The notes under the pieces were generated by a model. That model searched no databases. It was not told the origin of the DNA and saw only the letters and a program-made list of their open reading frames with translations. The translations under genes and the position numbers were made by a program. Positions 32,466 through 41,403 of a stretch of 64,000 nt of DNA are shown here, one piece after another. Source of the DNA: Plantactinospora sp. KBS50 (lineage in GTDB: Bacteria; Actinomycetota; Actinomycetes; Mycobacteriales; Micromonosporaceae); contig NZ_CP022961.1 in assembly GCF_002285795.1 (NCBI RefSeq), forward strand, positions 2,670,001 through 2,734,000. The letters run 5' to 3'. Each line of letters opens with the position of its first letter. Position 1 is the first letter of the stretch.

Positions 32466-33769
32466 ATGTCTGGTAAGGCATGGTTCGATGTCGCGCCGTC
32501 GGCTGCGCGCCTGACCGGCTCGCTTCGCGACATCGGTTACGACTTCGCCGCTGCCGTGGCCGACATCGTCGACAACAGCGTGGCGGCTGGCGCGACCCGA
32601 GTGGAGGTGATGATCGAGTTCGCGGGCTCCAGATCCCGGGTCTACATCGCCGACGACGGCCACGGGATGTCCCCAAGTGCCCTGCTGGAAGGGTTTCGGC
32701 TGGGGACACGCCGCTCCTACAAGCCGGGCGATCTCGGTCGCTACGGACTGGGGCTGAAGACGGCCTCACTGTCCCAGTGCCGGTCAGTGGCGGTGATCTC
32801 CCGAAGCAATCCAGCGGTTGTCCGTACGTCCGCTCGGGTCCTAGACCTTGACGTGGTGGAGGAGTGGGATCAGTGGGTCGTGGTGGATCCCGGAGCGGAT
32901 CCGGACATCGTCCGAGCCAAGCAGTGGTTGGCTGAGGGAACCGGGACGGTTGTTCTCTGGCGCCATCTCGATCGGGTGCTGCCAGAGAAGCACCCTGAGG
33001 GGGGTGGGCTCGGCGTCGGTTCGAGGGCCTTGCCGCCAAGACCGCAGAGCACCTCGGCATCGTGTTCCATCGCTTCATCGAGGGTATCCAAGATAGACCT
33101 CATCTGATCATAACGGTCAACGGGCAGAAGGTCCGGGCCTGGAACCCGTTTGCGCCCGAGGAGCCCGCGCTGTCGGAGCTGCCGGCGCAGCAGTTCGAGA
33201 TCACTGTCGGTGAGGCGTCGGGCCACGTGCAGCTCCGGCGCTTTATCCTTCCCTCCCGCGACCGCTTCTCCAGTGCCGCCGAGTTCGAGCGGCTCTCCGG
33301 TCCGCTGAACTGGAACAGGCAGCAGGGCCTCTACGTCTACCGGGCGAACAGGCTGGTGCAGTGGGGCGGGTGGAGCGGCATCCGGGGAATCGACGAGCAC
33401 ACGAAGCTGGCGCGTGCCGCCATCGACTTCAGCACCGACCTTGACTCGGCATTCAACATCAATGTCGCCAAGATGAGGGTGTCGCTGCCTGCACAACTAC
33501 GTCAGATGCTCGAGGCGCCGGTCAACGAACTCTGCATCTACGCCAATGACGCGTACCGCCGGACTGCACGAACCAAGCCAGGACCGGTCCCGGCAACGTT
33601 GAACGTTCCGGCCGACGTCCGTGCCACAACCCAGGCTGTGGCGACCGCGGGGCTGGCCCTTCGCTCGGCTGCCATGCAGGCTGGCGAGTGGGACGCGTGG
33701 CAGCGGATCGCTGCCAGACTGCGGGCAGAAGCGCCCGATATCGCCAAGACGCTGGGTCTGGAAGGGTGA
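32466..33769 (+). CDS. GHKL ATPase (MORC/MutL-like), copy 1, one frame break
   Basis: An ATPase of the gyrase-Hsp90-kinase-MutL fold, of the type found in restriction-modification neighbourhoods. The N box is ADIVDNSVAAGAT (about residue 30), G1 is DDGHGMS (about 62) and G2 is GRYGLGLKTASLSQ (about 90). An S5-like middle domain (FIEGIQDRPHLIITVNGQ) and a helical end follow. The frame breaks in the GGGGGG run 32999-33004 (CCTGAGGGGGGTGGG). One more G gives EGGWARRRFEGLAAKTAEHLG, which matches the second copy, and a protein of 434 residues. It begins 39 bases after vsr. ATP-driven clamping on DNA is inferred from the family. Confidence 0.85.
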
Positions 33770-33785
33770 GCCGCCACCGAATCGG

Positions 33786-35735
33786 TCAGAAGAGCCGAAG
33801 TGGATCAGCGCGGGACTCCGCGCAGAGCTTTTGAAGCGGGCACGCGTTACATTCCGGCTCCACCGGCCGGCACAACGTGTTCGCAAGCTCGACCAGGCCG
33901 ATGTGCGCACGCCGGGCGTCAGCGTCTGCGCCTATCATCCGCGCGATCTCAAGTCGCCCGTCGGTGAGTCGGTTACGCCGATTCACCGGGTCCCCGCTGT
34001 AACGCGCAGCCACCCGCAGCACGCCCTTGGTCACCAGAACAGGCTCCTCGGAGTCCTCATCGCCGTGGGCCGGCACGACCAGGACCGCAAGGTCCGCCAC
34101 CGCCTCGGTCAACCCTGGCACCCGGCGTAGCTGGTCATCGTCGTCCAACAGCTCGGGACTTTCCGCAAGCCGGCCCGCCAGCTCCAGAATCGTCCCGGCG
34201 CGCTGTGGCCGCGACGCCCACTTGCTGATCTCGACAAGTTCGCCCTCCGCGAGGACCGTGTCCTGCGGCTGTCGCCAACGGGCCAGCAACGGCCAGATGA
34301 AGCGCACGACCTCAGCAGGCGCCCGGTCGAGCAGCATTTCAGCCTGGATCACCTGCCAGCGCGTCTCCGCACGCAGCCACGGAATGCCGCGTACCACGGC
34401 GCTGTCGAACCATCCCGCGAGCAGCGCCGCGACATCCTGGGTGGTGGCTGTGACAGGACGGGGATCCTCCAGAGCCGCGCGGACCGCCCGGGCGAGGTGC
34501 TCGCCGAGCTTTGGCGGCACGGCGTTACCGATCTGACGGAATGCCGCTGACGGTGGCCCGGCGAAGCGGAACCAGTCGGGAAAGGTCTGCAGGCGTGCTG
34601 CCTCGCGGACGGTGATGGTCCGGTTCTGTCGTGGATGGATGTACCAGTACCCGTCCTTCGCGATGTGCGCGGTGATCGTCCGGGACAGATTGTTCTCGTC
34701 GAGCCGCTTGTACTTGTCGTCGAAAATATCGTCCCGGTATCGCTTCATCTCATCCGGCAGATCGCTGTAGCGGGTGCTGTGATCCATGGCTTCGAAGGCA
34801 CGAGCGTCGTCCTCCCGTACCGGCCTGGTGATGTGGTCGAAGACCTTGTGCTTGTCCCCGGCCGGTACCGCGGCCCGCATCCGGCGCTGGAAATCGCTGG
34901 TGGGAGTCTCATAGTCGGTCCAGCCCTCTGCACCACCCTCCGGCCGCCAGCCCCCCTCCACCGGTGGGAGGTCGCCGATCGCATTCCACACCGTCACCCG
35001 CTCGGGTTGTTCCTGGGGCCAGGTGAACTGGACCCCGTCCCGTAACGCCACGAGCAGGAGGCGCTGCCGGAACTGCGGCACGCCGTAGCGGAAGGTTTCC
35101 ACAGACCGTTCCTCGACCGAATACCCGATCGATTCGAGCTCGTGGACCATCGTCCGGAGAATGAACATCTCCTTGTCGAGCGCCATGTCAGGCACGTTCT
35201 CCATGAGCACAGCCTGCGGACGTGCGGTCCGGGCGATCTCCAGGAATGACCGCCAGAGGTCGCGGCGCTCGTCGTACGGGTCGCGCAGGCCGTTTCGGAC
35301 GCGGTGTCGGATTTTCGACCGTCCCGCCTTGGAGAACGGCTGGCAGGGCGGGCCGCCTGCCAGCAGTTCGACCCCGGCGGCCCGCAGAAGCTCACCTACC
35401 TGTCGGACCCGCTCCGGGTCACCGAGGTCCCAGTCCACACTGAGCCCCGGATGATGGTGACGGTGTGTCTCTGTCGCCTCCGCGTCGTGGTCGACGGCGA
35501 GTACGACCTTGTAGCCGGCCGCATCGAGGCCGAGGCTCAGGCCACCGGCACCGCTGAACAGGTCGGCAGCGAGACGCGCACCGCTGGCACGGAGCTTCGA
35601 CGCGAGGGTGATGAGTTCCGCCGGCTCCGAGCACGCCTCAGGATGTGGTGCGAGCCGGACGAAGGGGCCCCGGACCAGCTTGACTCCATACCCACGGCGT
35701 CGGGCAGGGGCGGTGGGCTGGTCTTCAGAGGTCAC
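33786..35735 (-). CDS. DNA C5-cytosine methyltransferase fused to EndoIII/MutY-like domain
   Basis: The N-terminal two thirds is a C5-cytosine methyltransferase: motif I DLFSGAGGLSLGL (about residue 58), catalytic Cys in GGPPCQPFSKAGR (about 128), MENVPDM, QFRQRLLLVAL, a recognition region, then EAARLQTFPDWF and IGNAVPPKL. The last 200 residues resemble an HhH-GPD glycosylase: WQVIQAEMLLDRAPAE at the start, an HhH-like VPGLTEAVADLAV, and a C-x6-C-x2-C-x5-C loop (CRPVEPECNACPLQKLC) as in EndoIII. The usual catalytic Asp appears replaced (VTKGVLRV). The GTG at 35735 is chosen because TAATCT lies 8 bases upstream, suggesting a leaderless message; an in-frame start at 35789 is possible. Length 649. 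Confidence 0.88.
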   Translation of the reverse strand: MTSEDQPTAPARRRGYGVKLVRGPFVRLAPHPEACSEPAELITLASKLRASGARLAADLFSGAGGLSLGLDAAGYKVVLAVDHDAEATETHRHHHPGLSVDWDLGDPERVRQVGELLRAAGVELLAGGPPCQPFSKAGRSKIRHRVRNGLRDPYDERRDLWRSFLEIARTARPQAVLMENVPDMALDKEMFILRTMVHELESIGYSVEERSVETFRYGVPQFRQRLLLVALRDGVQFTWPQEQPERVTVWNAIGDLPPVEGGWRPEGGAEGWTDYETPTSDFQRRMRAAVPAGDKHKVFDHITRPVREDDARAFEAMDHSTRYSDLPDEMKRYRDDIFDDKYKRLDENNLSRTITAHIAKDGYWYIHPRQNRTITVREAARLQTFPDWFRFAGPPSAAFRQIGNAVPPKLGEHLARAVRAALEDPRPVTATTQDVAALLAGWFDSAVVRGIPWLRAETRWQVIQAEMLLDRAPAEVVRFIWPLLARWRQPQDTVLAEGELVEISKWASRPQRAGTILELAGRLAESPELLDDDDQLRRVPGLTEAVADLAVLVVPAHGDEDSEEPVLVTKGVLRVAARYSGDPVNRRNRLTDGRLEIARMIGADADARRAHIGLVELANTLCRPVEPECNACPLQKLCAESRADPLRLF

Positions 35736-35743
35736 GATCAGGC

Positions 35744-35749
35744 AGATTA
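35744..35749 (-). promoter_or_regulatory. -10 box for the methyltransferase gene
   Basis: TAATCT on the minus strand lies 8 bases before the GTG. Actinobacteria often use leaderless transcripts with this spacing. No clear -35 was identified. Confidence 0.45.
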
Positions 35750-35774
35750 CCGCCATCATGTCCGAGCCAGCGAC

Positions 35775-35801
35775 AGCCGGTAGCGACACACCCTACCGGC
35801 T
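35775..35801. promoter_or_regulatory. inverted repeat upstream of the methyltransferase
   Basis: AGCCGGTAG and CTACCGGCT form a perfect 9-bp inverted repeat spaced by 9 bases. It is followed on the + strand by GGTGGT...ACCACC. It lies about where a -35 region of the methyltransferase promoter would be, so it could be an operator; the protein that binds it is unknown. Confidence 0.45.
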
Positions 35802-35941
35802 GGTGGTACCAAGGTCAGACCACCATTGGCCTGAGGCAACCATTGTCTGTACGGGCTGAAGTTCGCTCAGGAGAGGGGGCGAAACGCCCGAAAGCACTGC
35901 AATCGATCTTGGATCGCTCACTGAGAGCAGCATCACCCACC

Positions 35942-35947
35942 TATAAT
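35942..35947 (+). promoter_or_regulatory. -10 box TATAAT for the ATPase-Z1 operon
   Basis: A perfect TATAAT, rare in this GC-rich sequence, lies 120 bases before the second GHKL gene. The -35 position (CACTGA) is weak. Just upstream are a small CGATC-TTG-GATCG inverted repeat (35904-35916) and a GGGCG-AAA-CGCCC hairpin (35877-35889). It probably drives the five-gene + strand run that follows. Confidence 0.5.
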
Positions 35948-36067
35948 CCGTGACGCCCGCTCCACAGTTCGAGGTTCGCCGAGATCCGGTTATGCCCCGC
36001 TGGATCGGACAGCAACGAACGATCTGTGCGGCCCTACGGTTCGTGCAGCGACTGGAGCCGACCTGAT

Positions 36068-37546
36068 TTGAGCTACGACATCGCCAACCCGGACCCCGCA
36101 GGCACGATCACGTCACTAAGGTCGTTCGGGTACAGCGTCGAGGCCGCTGTGGCGGATCTCGTCGACAACAGTGTCTCCGCTGGCGCCCGCCACATTGACG
36201 TCTACTTCACCTGGGCCGGATCGGCATCCTGGGTGGCTGTGGTGGACGACGGTCGAGGGATGACGGCTGAAGAACTTGTCACCGCGATGACCGTGGCGGC
36301 CCGCGGCTCCTACCAGGCACGAGCGTCGAAGGACCTCGGACGCTTCGGTATGGGTTTGAAGAGTGCCTCGTTCTCACAGGCGGCTCGCCTCACGGTAGCT
36401 ACGAGAGCGGATGTCACCTCCGAAGAGGCGGTTCGAACCTGGGACCTCTCCGTGGTATCCGAGACGAGCGAGTGGCGGTTGCTGCACGGCACCGACGAGA
36501 CGACCGGCGCGATTCTGAAGCAGCTCCGACCCGACGGCCAAGTTGGTACGACGGTCATCTGGCGTGATCTGCATCGGTTCGCCGTGGACGGACTGAGCGC
36601 GGAGGACACCCGGGCGCAGAAACAGTTCTACGCCGAGGCCACCCGGGTTGAAGAGCATCTGGGCATGGTGTTCGCGCGGTTCATCGCCGGCCGTAACCGG
36701 ATTGCCATCACCGTCAACGGCACGCCGGTCCAGCCCTGGGACCCCTTCCTGAGTAGCCATCCGTCGGTCCAGCGACTACCGGCTGAGGAACTGCCCGTCG
36801 GTAACCACGTGATCCGGATCGAACCCTTCATCCTGCCGCATCCCAAGAAGCTCAGCACTGAGCAGCAGCAACGGGCGGCCGGCCCGAAAGGCTGGCTGGA
36901 CCAGCAGGGCTTCTACGTGTACCGGCGGGATCGTCTCATCCTGGCCGGCGACTGGTTGGGCATACGCGGCTTCCGACGGGATGAGCGGTACAACCTCGCA
37001 CGCATCGTCGTCGACGTGCCAGCCGAAGCGGACGCCGAATGGGCTATCGACGTTCGGAAGTCGACAGCCGTGCCGCCCGTCGGCGCCCGCCGGCACCTGC
37101 AGCGCATCGGCACAGCCACCCGCAGCCGAGCCGCAGAGGTGCTGAGCCACCGGGGACGAATCGCCGCCCGGGAGCACGGCGCGGAGTTCATTTACGCATG
37201 GCGGGTGGACAAACGGAACGGCAACATCCGGTGCCGCGTCAACCGCGACCACCCGCTGGTACGGGAAGTGCTGCGAGGCGGTCCGGACGCCTCGATCGAC
37301 GCAAAGGCTCTGATCCGGCTCCTGGAGGAAACCGTGCCGGTCGCGGCCCTCCGGATCATGCACGACGGTGACGTCACCGACGACCCCGAGCCGTTCCTCG
37401 GAGCGGCGCCCAGGGAAGTGGGGGATGTGGCGAACCGGATCTACGCCGCCTTCGTCGCCCAGGGCCGGACTCCCAGAGAAGCCAAGGAGCGCCTCGCGCT
37501 GATGCCGCCCTTCGACCAGTTCGACGGTTTCTGGCAGCAGCACTGA
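36068..37546 (+). CDS. GHKL ATPase (MORC/MutL-like), copy 2
   Basis: Paralogue of copy 1 with the same layout: ADLVDNSVSAGA (about residue 29), DDGRGMT (about 60), GRFGMGLKSASFSQ (about 91), then FIAGRNRIAITVNGTPVQPW and GFYVYRRDRLILAGDWLGI. At 492 residues it is longer by a C-terminal part of about 100 residues (LVREVLRGGPDASI, then ALMPPFDQFDGFW). The start is a TTG with GGAG 10 bases upstream; the conserved part begins right after it. It leads a run of five + strand genes. Family members use ATP to open and close on DNA; the exact role here is inferred. Confidence 0.88.
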   Translation: MSYDIANPDPAGTITSLRSFGYSVEAAVADLVDNSVSAGARHIDVYFTWAGSASWVAVVDDGRGMTAEELVTAMTVAARGSYQARASKDLGRFGMGLKSASFSQAARLTVATRADVTSEEAVRTWDLSVVSETSEWRLLHGTDETTGAILKQLRPDGQVGTTVIWRDLHRFAVDGLSAEDTRAQKQFYAEATRVEEHLGMVFARFIAGRNRIAITVNGTPVQPWDPFLSSHPSVQRLPAEELPVGNHVIRIEPFILPHPKKLSTEQQQRAAGPKGWLDQQGFYVYRRDRLILAGDWLGIRGFRRDERYNLARIVVDVPAEADAEWAIDVRKSTAVPPVGARRHLQRIGTATRSRAAEVLSHRGRIAAREHGAEFIYAWRVDKRNGNIRCRVNRDHPLVREVLRGGPDASIDAKALIRLLEETVPVAALRIMHDGDVTDDPEPFLGAAPREVGDVANRIYAAFVAQGRTPREAKERLALMPPFDQFDGFWQQH

Positions 37547-37594
37547 CCTCTCCATCTCCACCGCCGACCACCCTCAGATCAGACGGAGAGCCAC

Positions 37595-40399
37595 ATGACG
37601 GCGCTGACCCCCGATGACGATGCGATCCAGCAGGCCATCCGGCTCGTGCTCGCATTCCTCCCGCAGGACCGCCAGGCGACTCCAGCCGAGTTGGACGATG
37701 CAGTGAACCTGGTCTTCGGCATGCAGCAGGCCCGAGATCAGATGCTCGATCGGGAGCTGTTGCTCAAGGAGATCCAGGCGCGGGTGGCCGTCTGGCAGGA
37801 CGACTCGGTCGGGCTGACGGACGACCAGAATCACATCGAGTGGTTGACCGAGGCGCAGCTGGATCGCAGCTGGGAATTCTGGGATCGCTACCGTCGATAT
37901 CTGGAGGACGTCCGGCTGATGCCGCCGCGCGTCGTACGGCGGCTGGAGCAGAGCACGGACAAGATCCTGCGGCAGCTCGAGGATCCACGTCGGCCGGGCT
38001 CATGGCGTCGGACGGGACTGGTGGTCGGTCAGGTCCAGTCGGGCAAGACCGGAAACTACATTGGCCTGGCGTGCAAGGCGGCCGATGCGGGCTACAAACT
38101 CATCGTGATCCTGGCCGGCATTCACAACAGCCTGCGTAGTCAGACCCAGCTGCGGGTGGACGAAGGGCTGCTGGGCTTCGACACCCAGTACCAGCAGCGC
38201 TACGACGAGGAGAAGAACACCGCGCGCATTGGTGTGGGCGTGATGCCGGGGGCGAGGCGCCTCAGGATCGCCTCGTTGACCAACAGCGCCGAGAACGGGG
38301 ATTTCCGGCGCAATGTGGCCGCTAACCTCAGCCTTCCGATCGGTGATTATCCGGTCGTGCTGGTGGTCAAAAAGCATCAGAGCATCCTCGAGTACGTCCG
38401 GAAGTGGGTCGTCGAGGTCGAAGGTGAGTCCGCCGGTGAGGGCCGGACGAAGGTTGTCCGGGACGTTCCTCTGCTGGTCATCGACGATGAGGCAGACAAT
38501 GCATCGATCGACACGACCAAGGACGACGACACAGATCCCACCAGGATCAACGCTGCCATCCGGCACCTGCTGAACAGCTTCGACAAGGCTGCCTACGTGG
38601 GATACACCGCCACCCCGTTTGCCAACATCTACATCAGGCCGGACGCCGACCACGACACCTTCGGCCTCGACCTGTTCCCCGACAGCTTCATCGAAAGTCT
38701 GCCCGCCCCGTCCAACTACCTCGGGCCTGAGCGCATGTTCGGCCTGCGCTCGGACGACCCTGATGAGGATGATGTGGAGGCCCTGCCGATTTTCCGTGCC
38801 ATCCACGATCACGAAATGTGGATGCCGTCACGTCACAAGAAGGAATGGGCGCCGCCCGATGACCTTCCCGTGTCCATCCGTGAGGCGCTGGACTCCTTCG
38901 TTCTCACCTGCGCGGCACGGCGAGCAAGGGGACAAGCTCGCGAGCACAATTCCATGCTCGTCCACGTCACCAGATTCATGAACGTGCAGAACCTGGTGCG
39001 GGACCAGATCGATGAATACCTCGGCCTGATGCGCGACCGACTCCGGGACAGCATGGGCGGTGAGGCGGCAGAGGTCCTGGCCCAGCTTCATGGTTTGTGG
39101 GACCGTGACTTCACGCCGACCAGCGCGAAGTTTCCACCGGATGAGGCCACTCCGCTGTCATGGCGCGCTGTTCAGGAGGAACTGCGGTCCGCGCTTCTCA
39201 AGATCGAGGTCCGGGCGATCAACGGCAGCTCGCGGGATGCCCTGGAGTACTACGAGCACCGGCGCACCGGTGTATCGGTCATCGCGGTCGGCGGGAACAA
39301 GCTGTCCCGGGGCCTGACACTGGAAGGCCTCAGCGTCAGCTACTACCTCCGTGCGTCGAACACCTACGACACCCTGCTGCAGATGGGTCGCTGGTTCGGT
39401 TATCGCCCGGGCTACGAGGACCTTTGCCGGTTGTACACCACTCCCGATCTCCGGGAGGCGTACGCGGAGATCACCGCCGCGGACAACGAACTCCGGCGAG
39501 AGTTCGAGGAGATGTCGGCGCTCGGTCAAACGCCGGAGAGCTTCGGTCTCAAGGTCCGCGCCTCGCCCGCTGGCCTCGCCGTCACGGCCGCCAACAAGAT
39601 GCGTCGCAGCCTGAGGGTTCGCCTGAGTTACTCGGGCGAGTTGCCGGAGACCACGATATTCAGCCTCAAGCCGGAGGCGCTCCGACGCAATTTCGATAAC
39701 CTGGACCGTCTCGTCAAACTCCTGCGCGCGGACGGCGAGCCCGAGGTCAGGGTCAAGAGCCGCGTCTGGCGGAATGTGGCAGCAAGCACGATCACAGAGG
39801 ACTTTCTCGACGGTTATGTCGCCGACCGCGGCTCCTACCGGGTCCGGCCGGCCTTCATTGCTGAGTACATCCGCCGATGTGTTGCATCTGGTGAGTTGTC
39901 CCGCTGGACAGTGCGCCTCGTTGGTGCCCCCGGCCGAGAAGTTGAGATTGGTGGTTGCAAGGTAGGTCTGGTCAAACGGCGGCCGCCGAGGGTGGACGGT
40001 GTGGAACGTCCTATCGATGGTGACCGCTTCATTATCAAGCGTGTGCTGAACCCTGCTGATGAGGGCGATGATCTGGCGCGGGAGAGCTGGGATCGCGCTC
40101 TGGAAGCCACACGAATCACACGACGCGCGTGGGCGGAACGCAGGGGCAAGGAGTACAAGGACCCCGACGTCCCGACCGGGCAGTCGCTTCGGCGATTCCG
40201 TCCCGTCCAGGAGCCGCTGCTGATCATCTACCCGATCGAGCATCCGTTGCAGACGCCCGACAAGGACCTGCTGCCGGTTGTCGGATTCGCCATCAGTTTT
40301 CCATTCTCTGAGCACCCAACGGAGACTGAGTACTTCGTCAACGAGATCTGGAAGCAACAGGAGATCGACGACTACGACGACGAGGACGCGGACGAGTGA
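37595..40399 (+). CDS. Z1-domain SF2 helicase-like ATPase
   Basis: Z1-domain proteins accompany GHKL ATPases in restriction-like loci and carry a superfamily II ATPase core. Seen here: Walker A GQVQSGKTGNYIGL (about residue 144), Walker B LLVIDDEADNAS (about 295), motif III VGYTATPFANIY (about 334), and the Z1 signature NKLSRGLTLEGLSVSYYLR followed by LLQMGRWFGYRPGYEDLCR (about 570-610). The length is 934 residues. The ATG has GGAGAG 5 bases upstream. The stop overlaps the next gene (GTGA), so the two proteins are made together. Confidence 0.9.
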   Translation: MTALTPDDDAIQQAIRLVLAFLPQDRQATPAELDDAVNLVFGMQQARDQMLDRELLLKEIQARVAVWQDDSVGLTDDQNHIEWLTEAQLDRSWEFWDRYRRYLEDVRLMPPRVVRRLEQSTDKILRQLEDPRRPGSWRRTGLVVGQVQSGKTGNYIGLACKAADAGYKLIVILAGIHNSLRSQTQLRVDEGLLGFDTQYQQRYDEEKNTARIGVGVMPGARRLRIASLTNSAENGDFRRNVAANLSLPIGDYPVVLVVKKHQSILEYVRKWVVEVEGESAGEGRTKVVRDVPLLVIDDEADNASIDTTKDDDTDPTRINAAIRHLLNSFDKAAYVGYTATPFANIYIRPDADHDTFGLDLFPDSFIESLPAPSNYLGPERMFGLRSDDPDEDDVEALPIFRAIHDHEMWMPSRHKKEWAPPDDLPVSIREALDSFVLTCAARRARGQAREHNSMLVHVTRFMNVQNLVRDQIDEYLGLMRDRLRDSMGGEAAEVLAQLHGLWDRDFTPTSAKFPPDEATPLSWRAVQEELRSALLKIEVRAINGSSRDALEYYEHRRTGVSVIAVGGNKLSRGLTLEGLSVSYYLRASNTYDTLLQMGRWFGYRPGYEDLCRLYTTPDLREAYAEITAADNELRREFEEMSALGQTPESFGLKVRASPAGLAVTAANKMRRSLRVRLSYSGELPETTIFSLKPEALRRNFDNLDRLVKLLRADGEPEVRVKSRVWRNVAASTITEDFLDGYVADRGSYRVRPAFIAEYIRRCVASGELSRWTVRLVGAPGREVEIGGCKVGLVKRRPPRVDGVERPIDGDRFIIKRVLNPADEGDDLARESWDRALEATRITRRAWAERRGKEYKDPDVPTGQSLRRFRPVQEPLLIIYPIEHPLQTPDKDLLPVVGFAISFPFSEHPTETEYFVNEIWKQQEIDDYDDEDADE

Positions 40400-41403
40400 A
40401 GGTGGGCGAGGAGGACTGGGCGTCACTCGAGGAGGAGGAGCATCCGTACGGCATTGTCACTCGTCGCCTGTTTCCGCGCTCGGAGCATGACATCTTCCTG
40501 GCGGTTCAGCAGCCGAGCGGGCGACGCATGCTGGTGTTACGGGTGCCAGCCGCAGCGGCCGAGGAAGTGGCGGAACAGCAGCCGTCGCTTGCCAGCACCC
40601 GAGGTCTGGCGCTGCAGATCACGGCGGGTTCCGACGGACATGGCGAGCTACGGGTGGTGCTCACTGCCGACGATCGGCGGGAGGTCTTCAATCCGCTGAT
40701 CGCCGATGTCGCTTCGGCCGCTCAAGCGGTGCACGGATCGGTTCAGGCGCTCAACGCTGCGATTGAGCGCTTCGAACAGTGGCGGCAGCTTCTTCGGTCG
40801 CTGCGGGACGCCGGCCTCGGCCTGGACGCCAGGCGGGGCCTGCTCGGGGAACTTCTGATTCTGCGGGATCACCTGCTTCCGGTCCTGCCACCGCAGGCAG
40901 CTGCCGCTGCCTGGCGGGGACCCACCGGTGCGAACCAGGACTTTGAGCTGAAGGGCTGCGCCATCGAGGTGAAAACCGGAGTTGGCAGGAACCCGGGAAG
41001 CATCGTCATCGCCAGTGAGCGCCAACTCGACGGCGTCGGTACGGATCGTCTGCTGCTGGCGCACCTGTCCGTGGATGAGCGGCGGGGTGGTTCTGGCGAG
41101 TCCCTCAACGAGGTCGTCGACTCCGTACAGGACGCGTTGGTGACGGTCGCGGCGCGGGCGGAATTCCGCGATCTGCTCGTTCGCGCCGGCTATCTGTCGG
41201 AACATCGACAGCTGTACGACGATGTCCGCTACACCGTCCGTCGGACGGATTTCTGGCACGTCACCGGCGACTTCCCGCGAATCGTGGAGGCGGATCTGCG
41301 GCCCGGCGTCGGGAACTGCTGCTACCGGATCAGCACCGCCGGACTGGACCAGTACGGTGTGTCTTCCGCGTGGGTGGCCAACGTCGTAAAGGGGAAGGCA
41401 TGA
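40396..41403 (+). CDS. PD-(D/E)XK motif nuclease-like protein (DUF4420 type)
   Basis: A predicted nuclease of the PD-(D/E)XK superfamily that regularly follows Z1 genes. The likely active site is GLLGELLILRD (Glu), NQDFELKG (Asp) and IEVKTGVG (Glu-x-Lys), residues about 150-198. The length is 335 residues. It overlaps both neighbours (GTGA with Z1, ATGA with AIPR). It is the best candidate for the cutting subunit besides the large helicase-nuclease; that assignment is inference. Confidence 0.82.
   Translation: MKVGEEDWASLEEEEHPYGIVTRRLFPRSEHDIFLAVQQPSGRRMLVLRVPAAAAEEVAEQQPSLASTRGLALQITAGSDGHGELRVVLTADDRREVFNPLIADVASAAQAVHGSVQALNAAIERFEQWRQLLRSLRDAGLGLDARRGLLGELLILRDHLLPVLPPQAAAAAWRGPTGANQDFELKGCAIEVKTGVGRNPGSIVIASERQLDGVGTDRLLLAHLSVDERRGGSGESLNEVVDSVQDALVTVAARAEFRDLLVRAGYLSEHRQLYDDVRYTVRRTDFWHVTGDFPRIVEADLRPGVGNCCYRISTAGLDQYGVSSAWVANVVKGKA

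Noticed and set aside
32466-33107. GHKL copy 1 as a truncated pseudogene
   Set aside because: Both frames keep conserved residues up to the break and match copy 2; one G restores the whole gene, so a run-length error is likelier.
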